A stretch of DNA of 57,148 nucleotides, taken from Limnohabitans sp. Rim8. GTDB lineage: Bacteria > Pseudomonadota > Gammaproteobacteria > Burkholderiales > Burkholderiaceae_C. The translations under genes were made by a program, and so were the position numbers. The stretch is taken from the NCBI GenBank assembly GCA_945901045.1, contig CAMDKK010000020.1, positions 1 through 57,148 on the forward strand, in the 5' to 3' direction. The notes under the pieces were generated by a model. It was given only the letters and a program-made list of their open reading frames with translations. It had not been told where the DNA came from and ran no database searches. Positions 44,978 through 53,752 of the stretch are shown piece by piece. The first letter of the stretch is position 1, and every line of letters starts with the position of its first letter.

Positions 44978-45454
44978 ATGAAAATTGGAAAAGACACGGT
45001 TGTGACAATGACCTACAAGGTGCTCAACGCACAAGGCAAGACACTCGATCAATCCCAAGAACCCACAGCCTATTTGCATGGTGGTTATGACAATACCTTG
45101 CCTAAAATAGAAGCGGCATTGGACGGTCAAGAGGTGGGCTTTGGCACCACCTTGAACTTGTCAGCGACCGATGCTTTTGGGGAGCGTGACGAAGGGTTGT
45201 TGAAAACCATTCCCAAATCTGAATTCCCACCTGGCGTGAAGGTGGGCGGCCAGCTCAGAGGTCGTGCCGATGATGGCAGCGAGCATGTTTTCAATGTGCT
45301 CAAAATCAAAGGCGATAAAGTTTTGCTGGATGGCAATCATCCTTGGGCGGGTCAGGCCTTGCGCTTTGCCTTGAAGGTGTTGGAGGTGCGTGCGGCTTCA
45401 GCCGATGAAGTTACCCATCGCCACGCGCATGGTGCACACGGCCACCACCATTGA
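44978..45454 (+). CDS. slyD: SlyD-like FKBP-type peptidyl-prolyl isomerase
   Basis: A 158-residue cytoplasmic prolyl isomerase/chaperone. The split FKBP domain starts VVTMTYKVLNAQGKTLDQSQ with AYLHGGYDNTLPKIEAALDGQ. The inserted flap chaperone domain covers roughly residues 68-125 (AFGERDEGL ... NHPWAGQALRF). The C-terminal tail is His-rich (HRHAHGAHGHHH), as in SlyD proteins that bind nickel for hydrogenase maturation. AAGAAAG precedes the ATG. The stop directly abuts the convergent membrane protein gene. Confidence 0.9.
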   Translation: MKIGKDTVVTMTYKVLNAQGKTLDQSQEPTAYLHGGYDNTLPKIEAALDGQEVGFGTTLNLSATDAFGERDEGLLKTIPKSEFPPGVKVGGQLRGRADDGSEHVFNVLKIKGDKVLLDGNHPWAGQALRFALKVLEVRAASADEVTHRHAHGAHGHHH

Positions 45455-46246
45455 TCAGGGCAGGGGCTTTTCGGTTGCGGGGACCATCTCGCCAAAGCAA
45501 TCCCTCACGGTGAAGTACACCGAAGTGAAAAACATGGCGGCCATCAAAAGTGCAATGGGCATCATGATGGTTTCTGCCAAGCCAGGATCTCCGACCAAGC
45601 TGACGACGATCAGCATCGCTGCGCCTGCAACCAAAAACACAGCCAACCAAGCCAAGGTGTACACCGTGAAGGCACCAAAATTGCGCCAACTGGCCACCAA
45701 ACTGAAGAACAGGCTCTTGACGGGTGGCACACCATGCCAATGCAATAGGGCGGGGGCATGCCAGAACATCATGGACAGCGGAAGGTACAGCCCCATGGCG
45801 ACCCACATGGCATTTTGAAAGGCAGGGTTGTTGACCTTTTCGCTGTTGATGGGCGCGCCCATCAAGTACACACCTGCAAACAAGCCGCCATCGACCAGTA
45901 CGGACAGGCCCATCACGCCAATAAAACCCATGGCGTAAAGCAAGCCCAGAATCAACATGTCTTTCACTTTCGCTTGCCCACTGCGAAAGGCCACGAGCAA
46001 GATGCCGGGCATGGGGAACTTACCTTGTTCGGCCACTGAGGTTGCCGCCATCAGGCCCAAGGTCATGGCGGGTAACAAGACCAGTGCAATGACATTGCCA
46101 ATCATCGGAATCATGGAGACGAGTGAAACCCAGGCCATGAATAAAAAGAACAGCCCTGACATGGCCAAGGGTTGTTTCCAGAAAGTGCGAATACCCTGGC
46201 GCACCCAAACGAAGCCCATGCGGGCGGGGACAATGGTCAGTTTCAT
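45455..46246 (-). CDS. BPSS1780-type integral membrane protein
   Basis: A 263-residue inner-membrane protein with about six helices, starting with MKLTIVPARMGFVWVRQGIRTFWKQPLAMSG (two N-terminal basic patches). It matches the BPSS1780 family of Burkholderiales, whose function is unknown. It lies 21 bp after thrB on the same strand, so the two are probably co-transcribed. No catalytic motif is visible. Confidence 0.82.
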   Translation of the reverse strand: MKLTIVPARMGFVWVRQGIRTFWKQPLAMSGLFFLFMAWVSLVSMIPMIGNVIALVLLPAMTLGLMAATSVAEQGKFPMPGILLVAFRSGQAKVKDMLILGLLYAMGFIGVMGLSVLVDGGLFAGVYLMGAPINSEKVNNPAFQNAMWVAMGLYLPLSMMFWHAPALLHWHGVPPVKSLFFSLVASWRNFGAFTVYTLAWLAVFLVAGAAMLIVVSLVGDPGLAETIMMPIALLMAAMFFTSVYFTVRDCFGEMVPATEKPLP

Positions 46247-46267
46247 GCAGGACAGTTCAAAGTGGTT

Positions 46268-47218
46268 TCAAAGCAAAATAGCGTGTGCCAGGCGCTCACG
46301 CACAATACGTTCAAAATGGCTTGGATCATGCGGCATGAGCATTGAAGCTTCTCGTGGCAAATGAAAATCCCATAAACGCGAAATCCAAAAGCGCAAAGCA
46401 CCCGCCCGCATCATGGCGGGCAGCATTTGGCGCTCTGCACTGCTCAGTGGCCTGACTTGTTGGTAGGCGTCGATCATAGCCTTGGCCCGTTCAGCTTCGT
46501 GTCGGCCTGAACTCAAGTCGATGCACCAATCGTTGAGGCACACGGCCAAGTCAAACAACCAGGTGTCCACACCGGCAAAGTAAAAATCAAAAAAACCGGT
46601 TAAGTGTTCACCGTTGAACATCACGTTGTCTCGGAAGAGGTCTGCGTGAACCGGGCCGCGGGGCAGGGCGGCATAGGCACTGCTGGCAGCGGTGTGGTTT
46701 TGAAAGGCCAGTTCACTGCGAATCAGGGCGGCTTGGTCGAGGGTCAAATAGGGCAGCACGACCGGTACGGTGTCATTCCACCAAGGCAATCCGCGCAAAT
46801 TCGGTTGGCTGCGCCTGTAGTCAGCACCGGCCAGATGCATGCGAGCCAACATGCCGCCTACCCCAGCGCAATGGGCGTTCATTGGAGCCAGTTGGCTTTT
46901 GCCCTCGAGTTTATTGACGACTGCCGCAGGCTTGCCGTTGAGGGTGTGCAAAATGTCACCGTCTCGGTTCGGGGCTGGATCTGGCACCGGAATGCCTCGT
47001 TCGGCCAGATGCTTCATTAAATGCAGATAAAAAGGCAGTTGTTCAAAGTTGAGGCGTTCAAACAAAGTGAGCACATACTCTCCTTTGTCGGTCGTGGCAA
47101 AGTAGTTGGTGTTTTCTATGCCGCCTTGAATACCGCGCAAACCGGTCAGCTTCCCCAGGTTCAGGGACTGCAACAGTTCGGTTGCCTGGGATTCGGAAAC
47201 TTCGGTGAATACCGCCAT
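46268..47218 (-). CDS. thrB: Homoserine kinase, aminoglycoside-phosphotransferase type
   Basis: A 316-residue cytoplasmic kinase that phosphorylates homoserine in threonine synthesis. It has the APH fold, not the GHMP fold of E. coli ThrB. The motifs are [12 protein letters not shown] near the N-terminus, the catalytic loop [13 protein letters not shown] with Asp and Asn, and the metal motif [18 protein letters not shown]. The ATG at 47218 ([10 protein letters not shown]) is standard for this subfamily, and the upstream TTG at 47230 is unnecessary. polA is divergent. Confidence 0.93.
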   Translation of the reverse strand: MAVFTEVSESQATELLQSLNLGKLTGLRGIQGGIENTNYFATTDKGEYVLTLFERLNFEQLPFYLHLMKHLAERGIPVPDPAPNRDGDILHTLNGKPAAVVNKLEGKSQLAPMNAHCAGVGGMLARMHLAGADYRRSQPNLRGLPWWNDTVPVVLPYLTLDQAALIRSELAFQNHTAASSAYAALPRGPVHADLFRDNVMFNGEHLTGFFDFYFAGVDTWLFDLAVCLNDWCIDLSSGRHEAERAKAMIDAYQQVRPLSSAERQMLPAMMRAGALRFWISRLWDFHLPREASMLMPHDPSHFERIVRERLAHAILL

Positions 47219-47377
47219 GCTTGCAATCAATAGATCCGGTCATCGCCGGGTGGATATCAAAGCACCGATTGTAGGGTGGCAAGTCAAAGACCCATGGTGG
47301 GTGCAAGACGATGACCTTTCAAGCTTTTACCGACCGCACTTTGGGGCCCCGGTGTGCACCCCGTGCACAATCGGGGG

Positions 47378-50188
47378 ATGAGCGAAAACACTTCTCCTAA
47401 AAAGACCCTTTTGCTGGTTGACGGCTCAAGCTATTTGTACCGCGCCTTTCATGCCATGCCCGATTTGAGGGCCGTGCCGGGCGATCCGAGCAGCCCGGCC
47501 ACGGGTGCCATTCGCGGCATGATTAACATGATGGAGCGCTTGCGCAAGGATTTTCCGTCGGACTTTGCCGCTTGCGTTTTCGATGCCAGGGGGCCGACCT
47601 TTCGCGACGCGCTCTACCCCGAATACAAACAAAATCGCAGTCCGATGCCGGACGATCTGCGCACCCAAATCGAGCCGATACACGACTTGGTTCGCCGCAT
47701 GGGTTGGACAGTATTGGACGTGCCAGGGGTCGAGGCCGATGACGTGATTGCCACTTTGGCCAACGTGGCAGCGCAACAAGGCGTGCAAGTCACGGTCTCC
47801 AGTGGTGACAAAGACCTGAGCCAGTTGGTCAACGAGCACATCACCATCATTGACACCATGAACGGCAAAAAACGTGATGTGGCCGGGGTAACGGCTGAGT
47901 TTGGCGTACCGCCTTCACTGATGATTGACTTTCAGACCCTGGTCGGTGACACGGTTGACAACGTGCCGGGCGTCGAAAAAGTAGGCCCTAAAACAGCGGC
48001 TAAGTGGCTGCTCGAGTACGGGTCACTCGATGCCTTGGTCCTGCGGGCCGACGAGATCAAAGGCGTGGCGGGCGAGAACCTGCGCAAAGCGGTGGATTGG
48101 CTCCCCAAAGGTCGCGCCTTGGTCACCATGAAGACCGATTGCGACTTGAGCGCCTGGGTTCCTCAGTTGCCCGCACTGGCCGATTTGCTTTTTCACCAAC
48201 CTGACGAAGCCAGTTTGCTGGCGTTTTACGAACAATACGGTTTTAAAGGTCTGGTTCGCGCCAGGGGTCATGGCGGTGGTGATCCAGCCGCCGCAGGCGT
48301 GATGCCTACAGGCGACAGTGGCAAAGCCGCCGCACCCCAGGACGATTTGTTTGCGGATGCCCCAGTGGTCAGCGCCGTCATGGGCGAAAAGCACTACGAC
48401 ACGGTCACCACTTGGGATCAATTTGAGGCCTGGCTGGCCCGCCTTCAGGTGGCAGAACTGGTGGCGCTGGACACCGAAACCACCTCGCTGGATGCCATGA
48501 AAGCTGATTTGGTAGGTATCAGTTTGAGCGACAAACCCGGGGAAGGCGCCTACATTCCTTTGGCCCATTCAGGTCCTGACGCGCCCGTGCAGTTGCCTCA
48601 GGCGCAAGTGTTAGGCCGCCTTAAGTCCTGGCTGGAAGATGCCAGTCGCTCTAAAGTGGGACAGAACGTCAAATACGATCGGCATGTGCTGGCCAACCAA
48701 GGTATCGAGGTGCGCGGTTATCAGCACGACACGATGCTGCAAAGCTATGTGCTGGAGGTGCACAAGCCGCATGGCCTGAGCAGTTTGGCGCTGCGCCACT
48801 TGGGTCGTTCGGGTTTGACCTATGAAGATCTCTGCGGCAAAGGGGCGCACCAAATTCCATTCACCCAGGTGGATGTGGCGCGCGCTGCCGAATACGCCTG
48901 CGAAGACGCAGACCAAACGCTGGACGTCCACATGGCCTTGTGGCCTCGGCTTGCGCAAGACCCCAAACTGCGCGAGGTTTACGAGTTGGAGATCGCCACC
49001 AGCGAAGCTTTGTATCGGATTGAGCGCAATGGGGTGTTGATTGACGCGCCCACTTTGGCCGCACAAAGCGCCATATTGGGCCAGCGCATTGTGCAACTCG
49101 AGACCGAGTCTTATGCCATTGCCGGGCAGCCCTTCAACCTGTCCAGTCCCAAACAACTGGGTGAAATCTTCTTTGACAAGTTGGGCCTGCCCGTCATCAA
49201 AAAAACCGCCACCGGTGCGCGCAGCACAGACGAAGAGGTGCTCGAAAAATTGGCCGAAGACTACCCTCTGCCAGCCCGCATTCTGGAGCATCGGGGACTC
49301 TCCAAGCTCAAAGGCACTTACACAGACAAACTGGCACAGATGGCGCTTCCCCGCACAGGCCGCGTGCACACCCATTACGCACAAGCAGTTGCGGTGACGG
49401 GTCGCTTGTCCAGCAACGATCCCAACTTGCAGAACATCCCTGTCCGCACCGCCGAAGGCCGCAAAGTGCGTGAAGCTTTCGTGGCGTCAACAGGTCATGT
49501 GATTGCCAGCGCCGATTACAGCCAGATTGAACTGCGCATCATGGCCCATTTGAGCGATGATGAAGCCCTGCTCAAGGCCTTCCACGAAGGCTTGGACGTG
49601 CACAAGGCAACCGCATCAGAGGTCTTTGGTGTGGCGGTTGAACAAGTCTCTAGCGAGCAGCGGCGTTACGCCAAAACCATCAACTTCGGTTTGATTTACG
49701 GGATGAGCGCCTTCGGCTTGGCCAAATCACTGGGCATCGACAACACAGCAGCCAAAAATTACATCACTCGCTATTTTGAGCGATTCTCAGGGGTCAAACG
49801 TTACATGGACGAGACCCGTCAGCAGGCGAAAACGCAGGGCTATGTGGAGACCGTGCTGGGTCGGCGTTTGTATTTGCCTGAAATCAATTCGCCCAACGGC
49901 CCGCGTCGTGCGGGAGCTGAGCGCGCCGCCATCAACGCACCTATGCAAGGCACTGCGGCCGACTTGATCAAGTTGAGCATGGTGGCGGTGCAAAAAGCGC
50001 TGGATGATCAGCAGCGCAAAACGATGGTCATCATGCAGGTGCATGACGAACTTGTGTTTGAGGTGCCCGAAGCGGAGGTGGACTGGGTGAAGTTAGAAAT
50101 CCCACGCCTGATGGCGGGTGTGGCGGCGCTGAAAGTCCCCTTGTTGGCCGAGGTGGGCCTGGGTCTTAATTGGGACCAAGCGCATTAA
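47378..50188 (+). CDS. polA: DNA polymerase I
   Basis: A 936-residue repair and primer-removal polymerase with three domains. The 5' nuclease domain (about 1-290) has LLLVDGSSYLYRAFHA and GVEADDVIATLA. The 3'-5' exonuclease domain (about 345-520) keeps its acidic residues (VALDTETTSLDA, CEDADQTLDVHMALW), so proofreading should be active. The polymerase domain (about 530-936) has SADYSQIELRIMAHLS, RRYAKTINFGLIYGMSAFG and QVHDELVFEV. A low-complexity linker near 300-330 joins the first two. CACAAT ends 6 bases before the ATG, suggesting a very short leader. Confidence 0.96.
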   Translation: MSENTSPKKTLLLVDGSSYLYRAFHAMPDLRAVPGDPSSPATGAIRGMINMMERLRKDFPSDFAACVFDARGPTFRDALYPEYKQNRSPMPDDLRTQIEPIHDLVRRMGWTVLDVPGVEADDVIATLANVAAQQGVQVTVSSGDKDLSQLVNEHITIIDTMNGKKRDVAGVTAEFGVPPSLMIDFQTLVGDTVDNVPGVEKVGPKTAAKWLLEYGSLDALVLRADEIKGVAGENLRKAVDWLPKGRALVTMKTDCDLSAWVPQLPALADLLFHQPDEASLLAFYEQYGFKGLVRARGHGGGDPAAAGVMPTGDSGKAAAPQDDLFADAPVVSAVMGEKHYDTVTTWDQFEAWLARLQVAELVALDTETTSLDAMKADLVGISLSDKPGEGAYIPLAHSGPDAPVQLPQAQVLGRLKSWLEDASRSKVGQNVKYDRHVLANQGIEVRGYQHDTMLQSYVLEVHKPHGLSSLALRHLGRSGLTYEDLCGKGAHQIPFTQVDVARAAEYACEDADQTLDVHMALWPRLAQDPKLREVYELEIATSEALYRIERNGVLIDAPTLAAQSAILGQRIVQLETESYAIAGQPFNLSSPKQLGEIFFDKLGLPVIKKTATGARSTDEEVLEKLAEDYPLPARILEHRGLSKLKGTYTDKLAQMALPRTGRVHTHYAQAVAVTGRLSSNDPNLQNIPVRTAEGRKVREAFVASTGHVIASADYSQIELRIMAHLSDDEALLKAFHEGLDVHKATASEVFGVAVEQVSSEQRRYAKTINFGLIYGMSAFGLAKSLGIDNTAAKNYITRYFERFSGVKRYMDETRQQAKTQGYVETVLGRRLYLPEINSPNGPRRAGAERAAINAPMQGTAADLIKLSMVAVQKALDDQQRKTMVIMQVHDELVFEVPEAEVDWVKLEIPRLMAGVAALKVPLLAEVGLGLNWDQAH

Positions 50189-50235
50189 GCAGGCGATTTC
50201 GAAAAGACTTCAGCGCAGACCGTGATGATCTCGCC

Positions 50236-50270
50236 TGTCCGCTGTCCGCTGTCCGCTGTCCGCTGTCTGC
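50236..50270. repeat. 7-bp tandem repeat (TGTCCGC)4 plus one variant
   Basis: Four perfect TGTCCGC units and a fifth TGTCTGC lie in the gap between polA and the convergent Gly/His-rich gene. It is non-coding, so copy number could vary freely. Confidence 0.92.
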
Positions 50271-50301
50271 TGCGCGCGACTTGAAATCTGCCAAAAATTT
50301 T

Positions 50302-50751
50302 TCAGTAAGGCACAACCTGCCAGGCTGTGGGGCACTGGGTCACGTTCGGGTAGTACTGCTGGTAGGCAGGGCAGTAGTAACTGACGCGGGACGGATCGGT
50401 AACGACCTGTTGCTGGGGGACTGCCACAGGCACTTGCTGAATGACCACGGGAGCCGAGGGCAGGGTGGAGTAAATGGCCCCACCGATAATCGCCGCACCC
50501 AAAAGTGGCGCTACCCAGCCGCCGCCGTAGCCACGGTGGCCGTAGCCGTGACCACCGTGGCCATGACCCCCGTGGCCATGACCCCCACCCCAGCCTTGAC
50601 CTCCATGGAAACCACCGCGGACCGCGACAGTGTGGTGCGCGTGAGCGCTCGAAAAACCCTTGCCGTGAGGGCCGGCGTGGGCCGCACCGGCAGCTGTTGC
50701 AAGCGTGCTGAAAAGGGCCAGCGCAATCCAATGTGTAGAAATATGTTTCAT
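50302..50751 (-). CDS. Secreted Gly/His-rich protein
   Basis: A protein of 149 residues with a clear Sec signal (HWIALALFSTLATAAGAAHA). A Gly-His-rich stretch (residues about 45-80, GGGHGHGGHGHGGHGYGH) and a short membrane-like or amyloid-like hydrophobic segment (VAPLLGAAIIGGAIY) follow. The C-terminus has two Cys (YYCPAYQQYYPNVTQC). His-rich repeats suggest metal binding, and the Cys pair is shared with similar small secreted proteins. AAAGGTCG precedes the ATG at 50751. No function is known. Confidence 0.72.
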   Translation of the reverse strand: MKHISTHWIALALFSTLATAAGAAHAGPHGKGFSSAHAHHTVAVRGGFHGGQGWGGGHGHGGHGHGGHGYGHRGYGGGWVAPLLGAAIIGGAIYSTLPSAPVVIQQVPVAVPQQQVVTDPSRVSYYCPAYQQYYPNVTQCPTAWQVVPY

Positions 50752-50953
50752 GATGTCGACCTTTCTGGGATTCAGGTTCCTGATGTCTTGAGCGTTCAAG
50801 TCTTTTTATAACGGGCCAGGTTGGTTTGTGGATGACACCATCTGCATGTCCTGTAACGAGGCGTAAGGTGTTTCTCAAGAAAACCCCAATTCGGGCACCA
50901 TTTGAAAAGATAATGTCCCCTCAACCAACGCACAACACTTTCAGGAGACATGG

Positions 50954-51853
50954 ATGGATTTCTTGCGCTCAGATACCCGAGGCTTATTGAACGTTTCTGA
51001 AACCGATATGCAGGCTTATCAAGGCCCCACCCGTCGTTTGGCACTCCAAACCGCATTGGGTATCGGTTATGCCGCGTCAGCCATGCCCTTGATGGCCCAA
51101 ACAGCCATCAAAACGAGTGGGCAAGGATTGGTTTCCGGGGAGGTCACCATCGATGTCAATGGGTTCAAAATGCCGGCCTACCGATCAACCCCCCAAGGCG
51201 CAGGACCTTGGCCAGTGGTGTTGGTTATTTCCGAGATTTTTGGGGTTCATGAATACATTGCAGACGTGACCCGCCGGTTGGCCCATTTGGGCTACATGGC
51301 CATTGCCCCGGAATTGTTTGTGCGACAAGGTGACCCCTCTTCGTATGGCGAAGTGGCCAAATTGTGGGCCGAAGTGATCAATAAAGTGCCTGATGCGCAG
51401 GTCATGGCCGACCTGGATGCCAGCGTGGCTTGGGCTGGCAAAAATGGTGGCAACACCACCCAACTCGCCATCACCGGATTTTGCTGGGGCGGTCGCATCA
51501 CTTGGCTGTATGCGGCGCACCAACCCCTGGTGAAAGCCGGCGTGGCTTGGTACGGTCGCTTGGTCGGTCAAAATACCCCTGTCACACCAAGCCATCCCGT
51601 CGATAAAACGGCTCAATTGTCTGCCCCAGTTTTGGGTTTGTATGGCGGCGCAGACACCGGCATTGGTCAAGATTCTGTCGATAAAATGAAGTTGGCTTTG
51701 GCCTCAGGCTCCGCTGGGGCCAAAGCCTCTTCCTTTGTCGTGTATCCTGAAGCGCCACACGCATTCCATGCGGACTACCGTCCCACTTTCCGCCAGGTAC
51801 CCGCTGAGGACGGATGGTGGCGCTTGCAGGACTGGCTCAAGCAATATCTTTAA
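50954..51853 (+). CDS. Exported dienelactone-hydrolase-family protein
   Basis: An alpha/beta hydrolase of 299 residues with the dienelactone-hydrolase layout. The nucleophile is Cys in GFCWGGR near residue 178, with Asp in LYGGADTG and His in PHAFHADYR. The N-terminus carries a twin-arginine-like stretch (GPTRRLALQTALGIGYAASAMP LMAQ, here split for length), so it may be exported folded by the Tat pathway. AGGAGA lies 8 nt before the ATG at 50954. Classical dienelactone hydrolases are cytoplasmic, so this is a related esterase with unknown substrate. Confidence 0.83.
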   Translation: MDFLRSDTRGLLNVSETDMQAYQGPTRRLALQTALGIGYAASAMPLMAQTAIKTSGQGLVSGEVTIDVNGFKMPAYRSTPQGAGPWPVVLVISEIFGVHEYIADVTRRLAHLGYMAIAPELFVRQGDPSSYGEVAKLWAEVINKVPDAQVMADLDASVAWAGKNGGNTTQLAITGFCWGGRITWLYAAHQPLVKAGVAWYGRLVGQNTPVTPSHPVDKTAQLSAPVLGLYGGADTGIGQDSVDKMKLALASGSAGAKASSFVVYPEAPHAFHADYRPTFRQVPAEDGWWRLQDWLKQYL

Positions 51854-51883
51854 ATTGCTCCCCTCAAAGGCGACAGCTCACCC

Positions 51884-52669
51884 ATGATTTTTTTGGCCAT
51901 TTTGTTAGGCACCTTGACCGCAGGTATTGGCAGTGTCTGGGTCGCCGCTTGGTTGAGCTTCGGGGTCATGAGTCGCTATACCCAGCATATGCTGAGTTTG
52001 GCTGCGGGTGCGTTGTTGGCAACCTCGTTCATGCATTTACTGCCGGAAGCTTTTGAAAGCACGGTTGTACCGCGCGATTTGTTTTTAACCCTGCTCATCG
52101 GGCTGGTTTTTTTCTTCTTACTCGACAAAGCCGAGCTCTGGCATCACGGGCATGAGCACGGCGCAAGCCTGGAAAAGGCCCATCACGCCCATGAACACCA
52201 CCATGATTCCCATGAAGAGGGTACTTCTGGTGGCTGGGCCGTTTTGGCGGGAGACAGCGTGCATTGTTTTGGGGACGGTATTTTGATTGCCTCGGCCTTC
52301 ATGGCCGATCTGCGTTTGGGAGCCATTGCTGCTTTGGCGGTGATGGCCCACGAAGTGCCCCACCACATGGGTGACTTGGCGGTCTTGCGCCAGGCTCAGG
52401 GCCCCAAGCAGGCGGCGGTTTTAAAGGTCTCTTTGGCGGGTGCGGTCACCGCTTTGGGAGGGGCAGTGGGTTTTGTCTTGGTGGAGTCATTACGGGCGAC
52501 CTTGCCGTATTTCCTGGTCATCGCCAGCAGCAGCTTCATCTATGTGGCCTTGGCCGATTTGATTCCGCAATTGCAAAAGCGCTTGTCATTGCGCGAGACG
52601 GCGGCTCAAATCACCTGGCTTGCCATCGGCATCAGTTCAGTCACCTTGGTGAGTTTGCTGACCCACTGA
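51884..52669 (+). CDS. ZIP-family metal transporter
   Basis: An inner-membrane metal permease of 261 residues with about eight helices. A His-rich cytoplasmic loop (HHGHEHGASLEKAHHAHEHHHD) lies between helices 3 and 4. Helix 4 carries HCFGDGILIASAF and helix 5 carries HEVPHHMGDLAVL, the two signatures that form the binuclear metal site. The usual HN of helix 4 and HE of helix 5 read HC and HH here, so selectivity may differ. The likely cargo is zinc or another divalent ion moving into the cytoplasm. Confidence 0.9.
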   Translation: MIFLAILLGTLTAGIGSVWVAAWLSFGVMSRYTQHMLSLAAGALLATSFMHLLPEAFESTVVPRDLFLTLLIGLVFFFLLDKAELWHHGHEHGASLEKAHHAHEHHHDSHEEGTSGGWAVLAGDSVHCFGDGILIASAFMADLRLGAIAALAVMAHEVPHHMGDLAVLRQAQGPKQAAVLKVSLAGAVTALGGAVGFVLVESLRATLPYFLVIASSSFIYVALADLIPQLQKRLSLRETAAQITWLAIGISSVTLVSLLTH

Positions 52670-52676
52670 GGAAAGT

Positions 52677-53534
52677 TCAACCCTGAGCGCAAGGCAGGCC
52701 GGGGGTGTTGCACCATTCACTCCAACTGCCCGCATACAAAGCGGTTGGACCCAAGCCTGCAATTTCCATGGCCAACACATTGGGAATGGCGCTCACACCG
52801 CTGCCGCAGTGGTGTACCACGCTGGACGGATCGCGTCCGGCCAAGATGGTTTCGAATTCAAGTTTCAATTGCGCTGGTGATTTAAAAAAACCATCGCTGT
52901 TCATGTTCTCGTTGAAGGGGCGGTTGAGTGCGCCTGGAATGTGGCCCGCAATCGGGTCGAGGGGTTCGACTTCGCCTCTGAAGCGCGCAGCGGCACGGGC
53001 GTCGATCAAGGTCTGACTTTCCCGTCCCAGGTGTTTTTCTATCTTGCTGGTAAGGGTCAATTCCCGCAATGCAGGCTTGAGCAGGAAGCTCGTAGCAGGC
53101 CTGGCTGGTGGCAGCGCACTGTCTACGGCACCCCCCGCGGCTTGCCAGGCTTGCAGTCCACCGTCCAAGACAGCGACATGGTCATGGCCTAACCACTTGA
53201 GCATCCACCACAGGCGGCCGCAGTAATTTGCTTTGTTGCGGTCGTAGACCACCACTTGCATGGTGTTGGCCAAGCCAAGTTGGCCTAACCAATGGGCCAC
53301 ACTTTCGCGCGCAGGCAGGGGGTGCCGCCCACCGTTGACCGCAAGAGCCGGGTCGTGTGCGCTGAGGTTGCGTTCCAAATGGGCTTGTAGCGCACCGGTG
53401 ATGTGCCCTTGGGCAAACAGCGCATCTGCTGCTGCAGGGTTCATCAATTCGAAACTGCAGTCAAACACCATCAAGGGATCGCCCGAGGTTTGAAGCGCTT
53501 GCAGCTGGGCTGCAGAAATGAGGGTGGTGTACAC
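52677..53534 (-). CDS. 3-mercaptopyruvate/thiosulfate sulfurtransferase
   Basis: A 285-residue two-domain rhodanese. The N-terminal inactive domain has FDCSFELMNPAAADALFAQGHITGA and the linker region VVYDRNKANYCGRLWWMLKWLGH. The C-terminal catalytic domain has the active loop HHCGSGVSAIPNVLA, whose CGSGVxA form favours 3-mercaptopyruvate over thiosulfate. The start is GTG at 53534, with AGGAGA 6 nt upstream. The longer frame opening with TTG at 53558 has no such signal. It is convergent with the ZIP gene, 7 bp apart. Confidence 0.9.
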   Translation of the reverse strand: MYTTLISAAQLQALQTSGDPLMVFDCSFELMNPAAADALFAQGHITGALQAHLERNLSAHDPALAVNGGRHPLPARESVAHWLGQLGLANTMQVVVYDRNKANYCGRLWWMLKWLGHDHVAVLDGGLQAWQAAGGAVDSALPPARPATSFLLKPALRELTLTSKIEKHLGRESQTLIDARAAARFRGEVEPLDPIAGHIPGALNRPFNENMNSDGFFKSPAQLKLEFETILAGRDPSSVVHHCGSGVSAIPNVLAMEIAGLGPTALYAGSWSEWCNTPGLPCAQG

Positions 53535-53752
53535 AGCTAGTCTCCTTGGTAAATTCAATGCTCTTGAGTGGGCGATCCGGGCATTGGGCGCTCACGCAAT
53601 ACGGTTGAGGCAATGCCGCTGACGGTGGTCGGATGCAAGATCATGACCACACCAGTCAATGCCACTCATGTCATTGAGGGTCATCACTGCGAAAAAAAGC
53701 GACCCCAAAATCATCAACCAGGCTTGTATTCGGATTTGTTCAGATGGGTTGG
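53535..53752. other. Intergenic region with small unsupported frame
   Basis: The 218-bp gap holds no convincing gene. A minus-strand frame contains a membrane-like segment (WLMILGSLFFAVMTL), which may be a decayed gene end. It follows the Rieske oxygenase stop. Confidence 0.35.
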
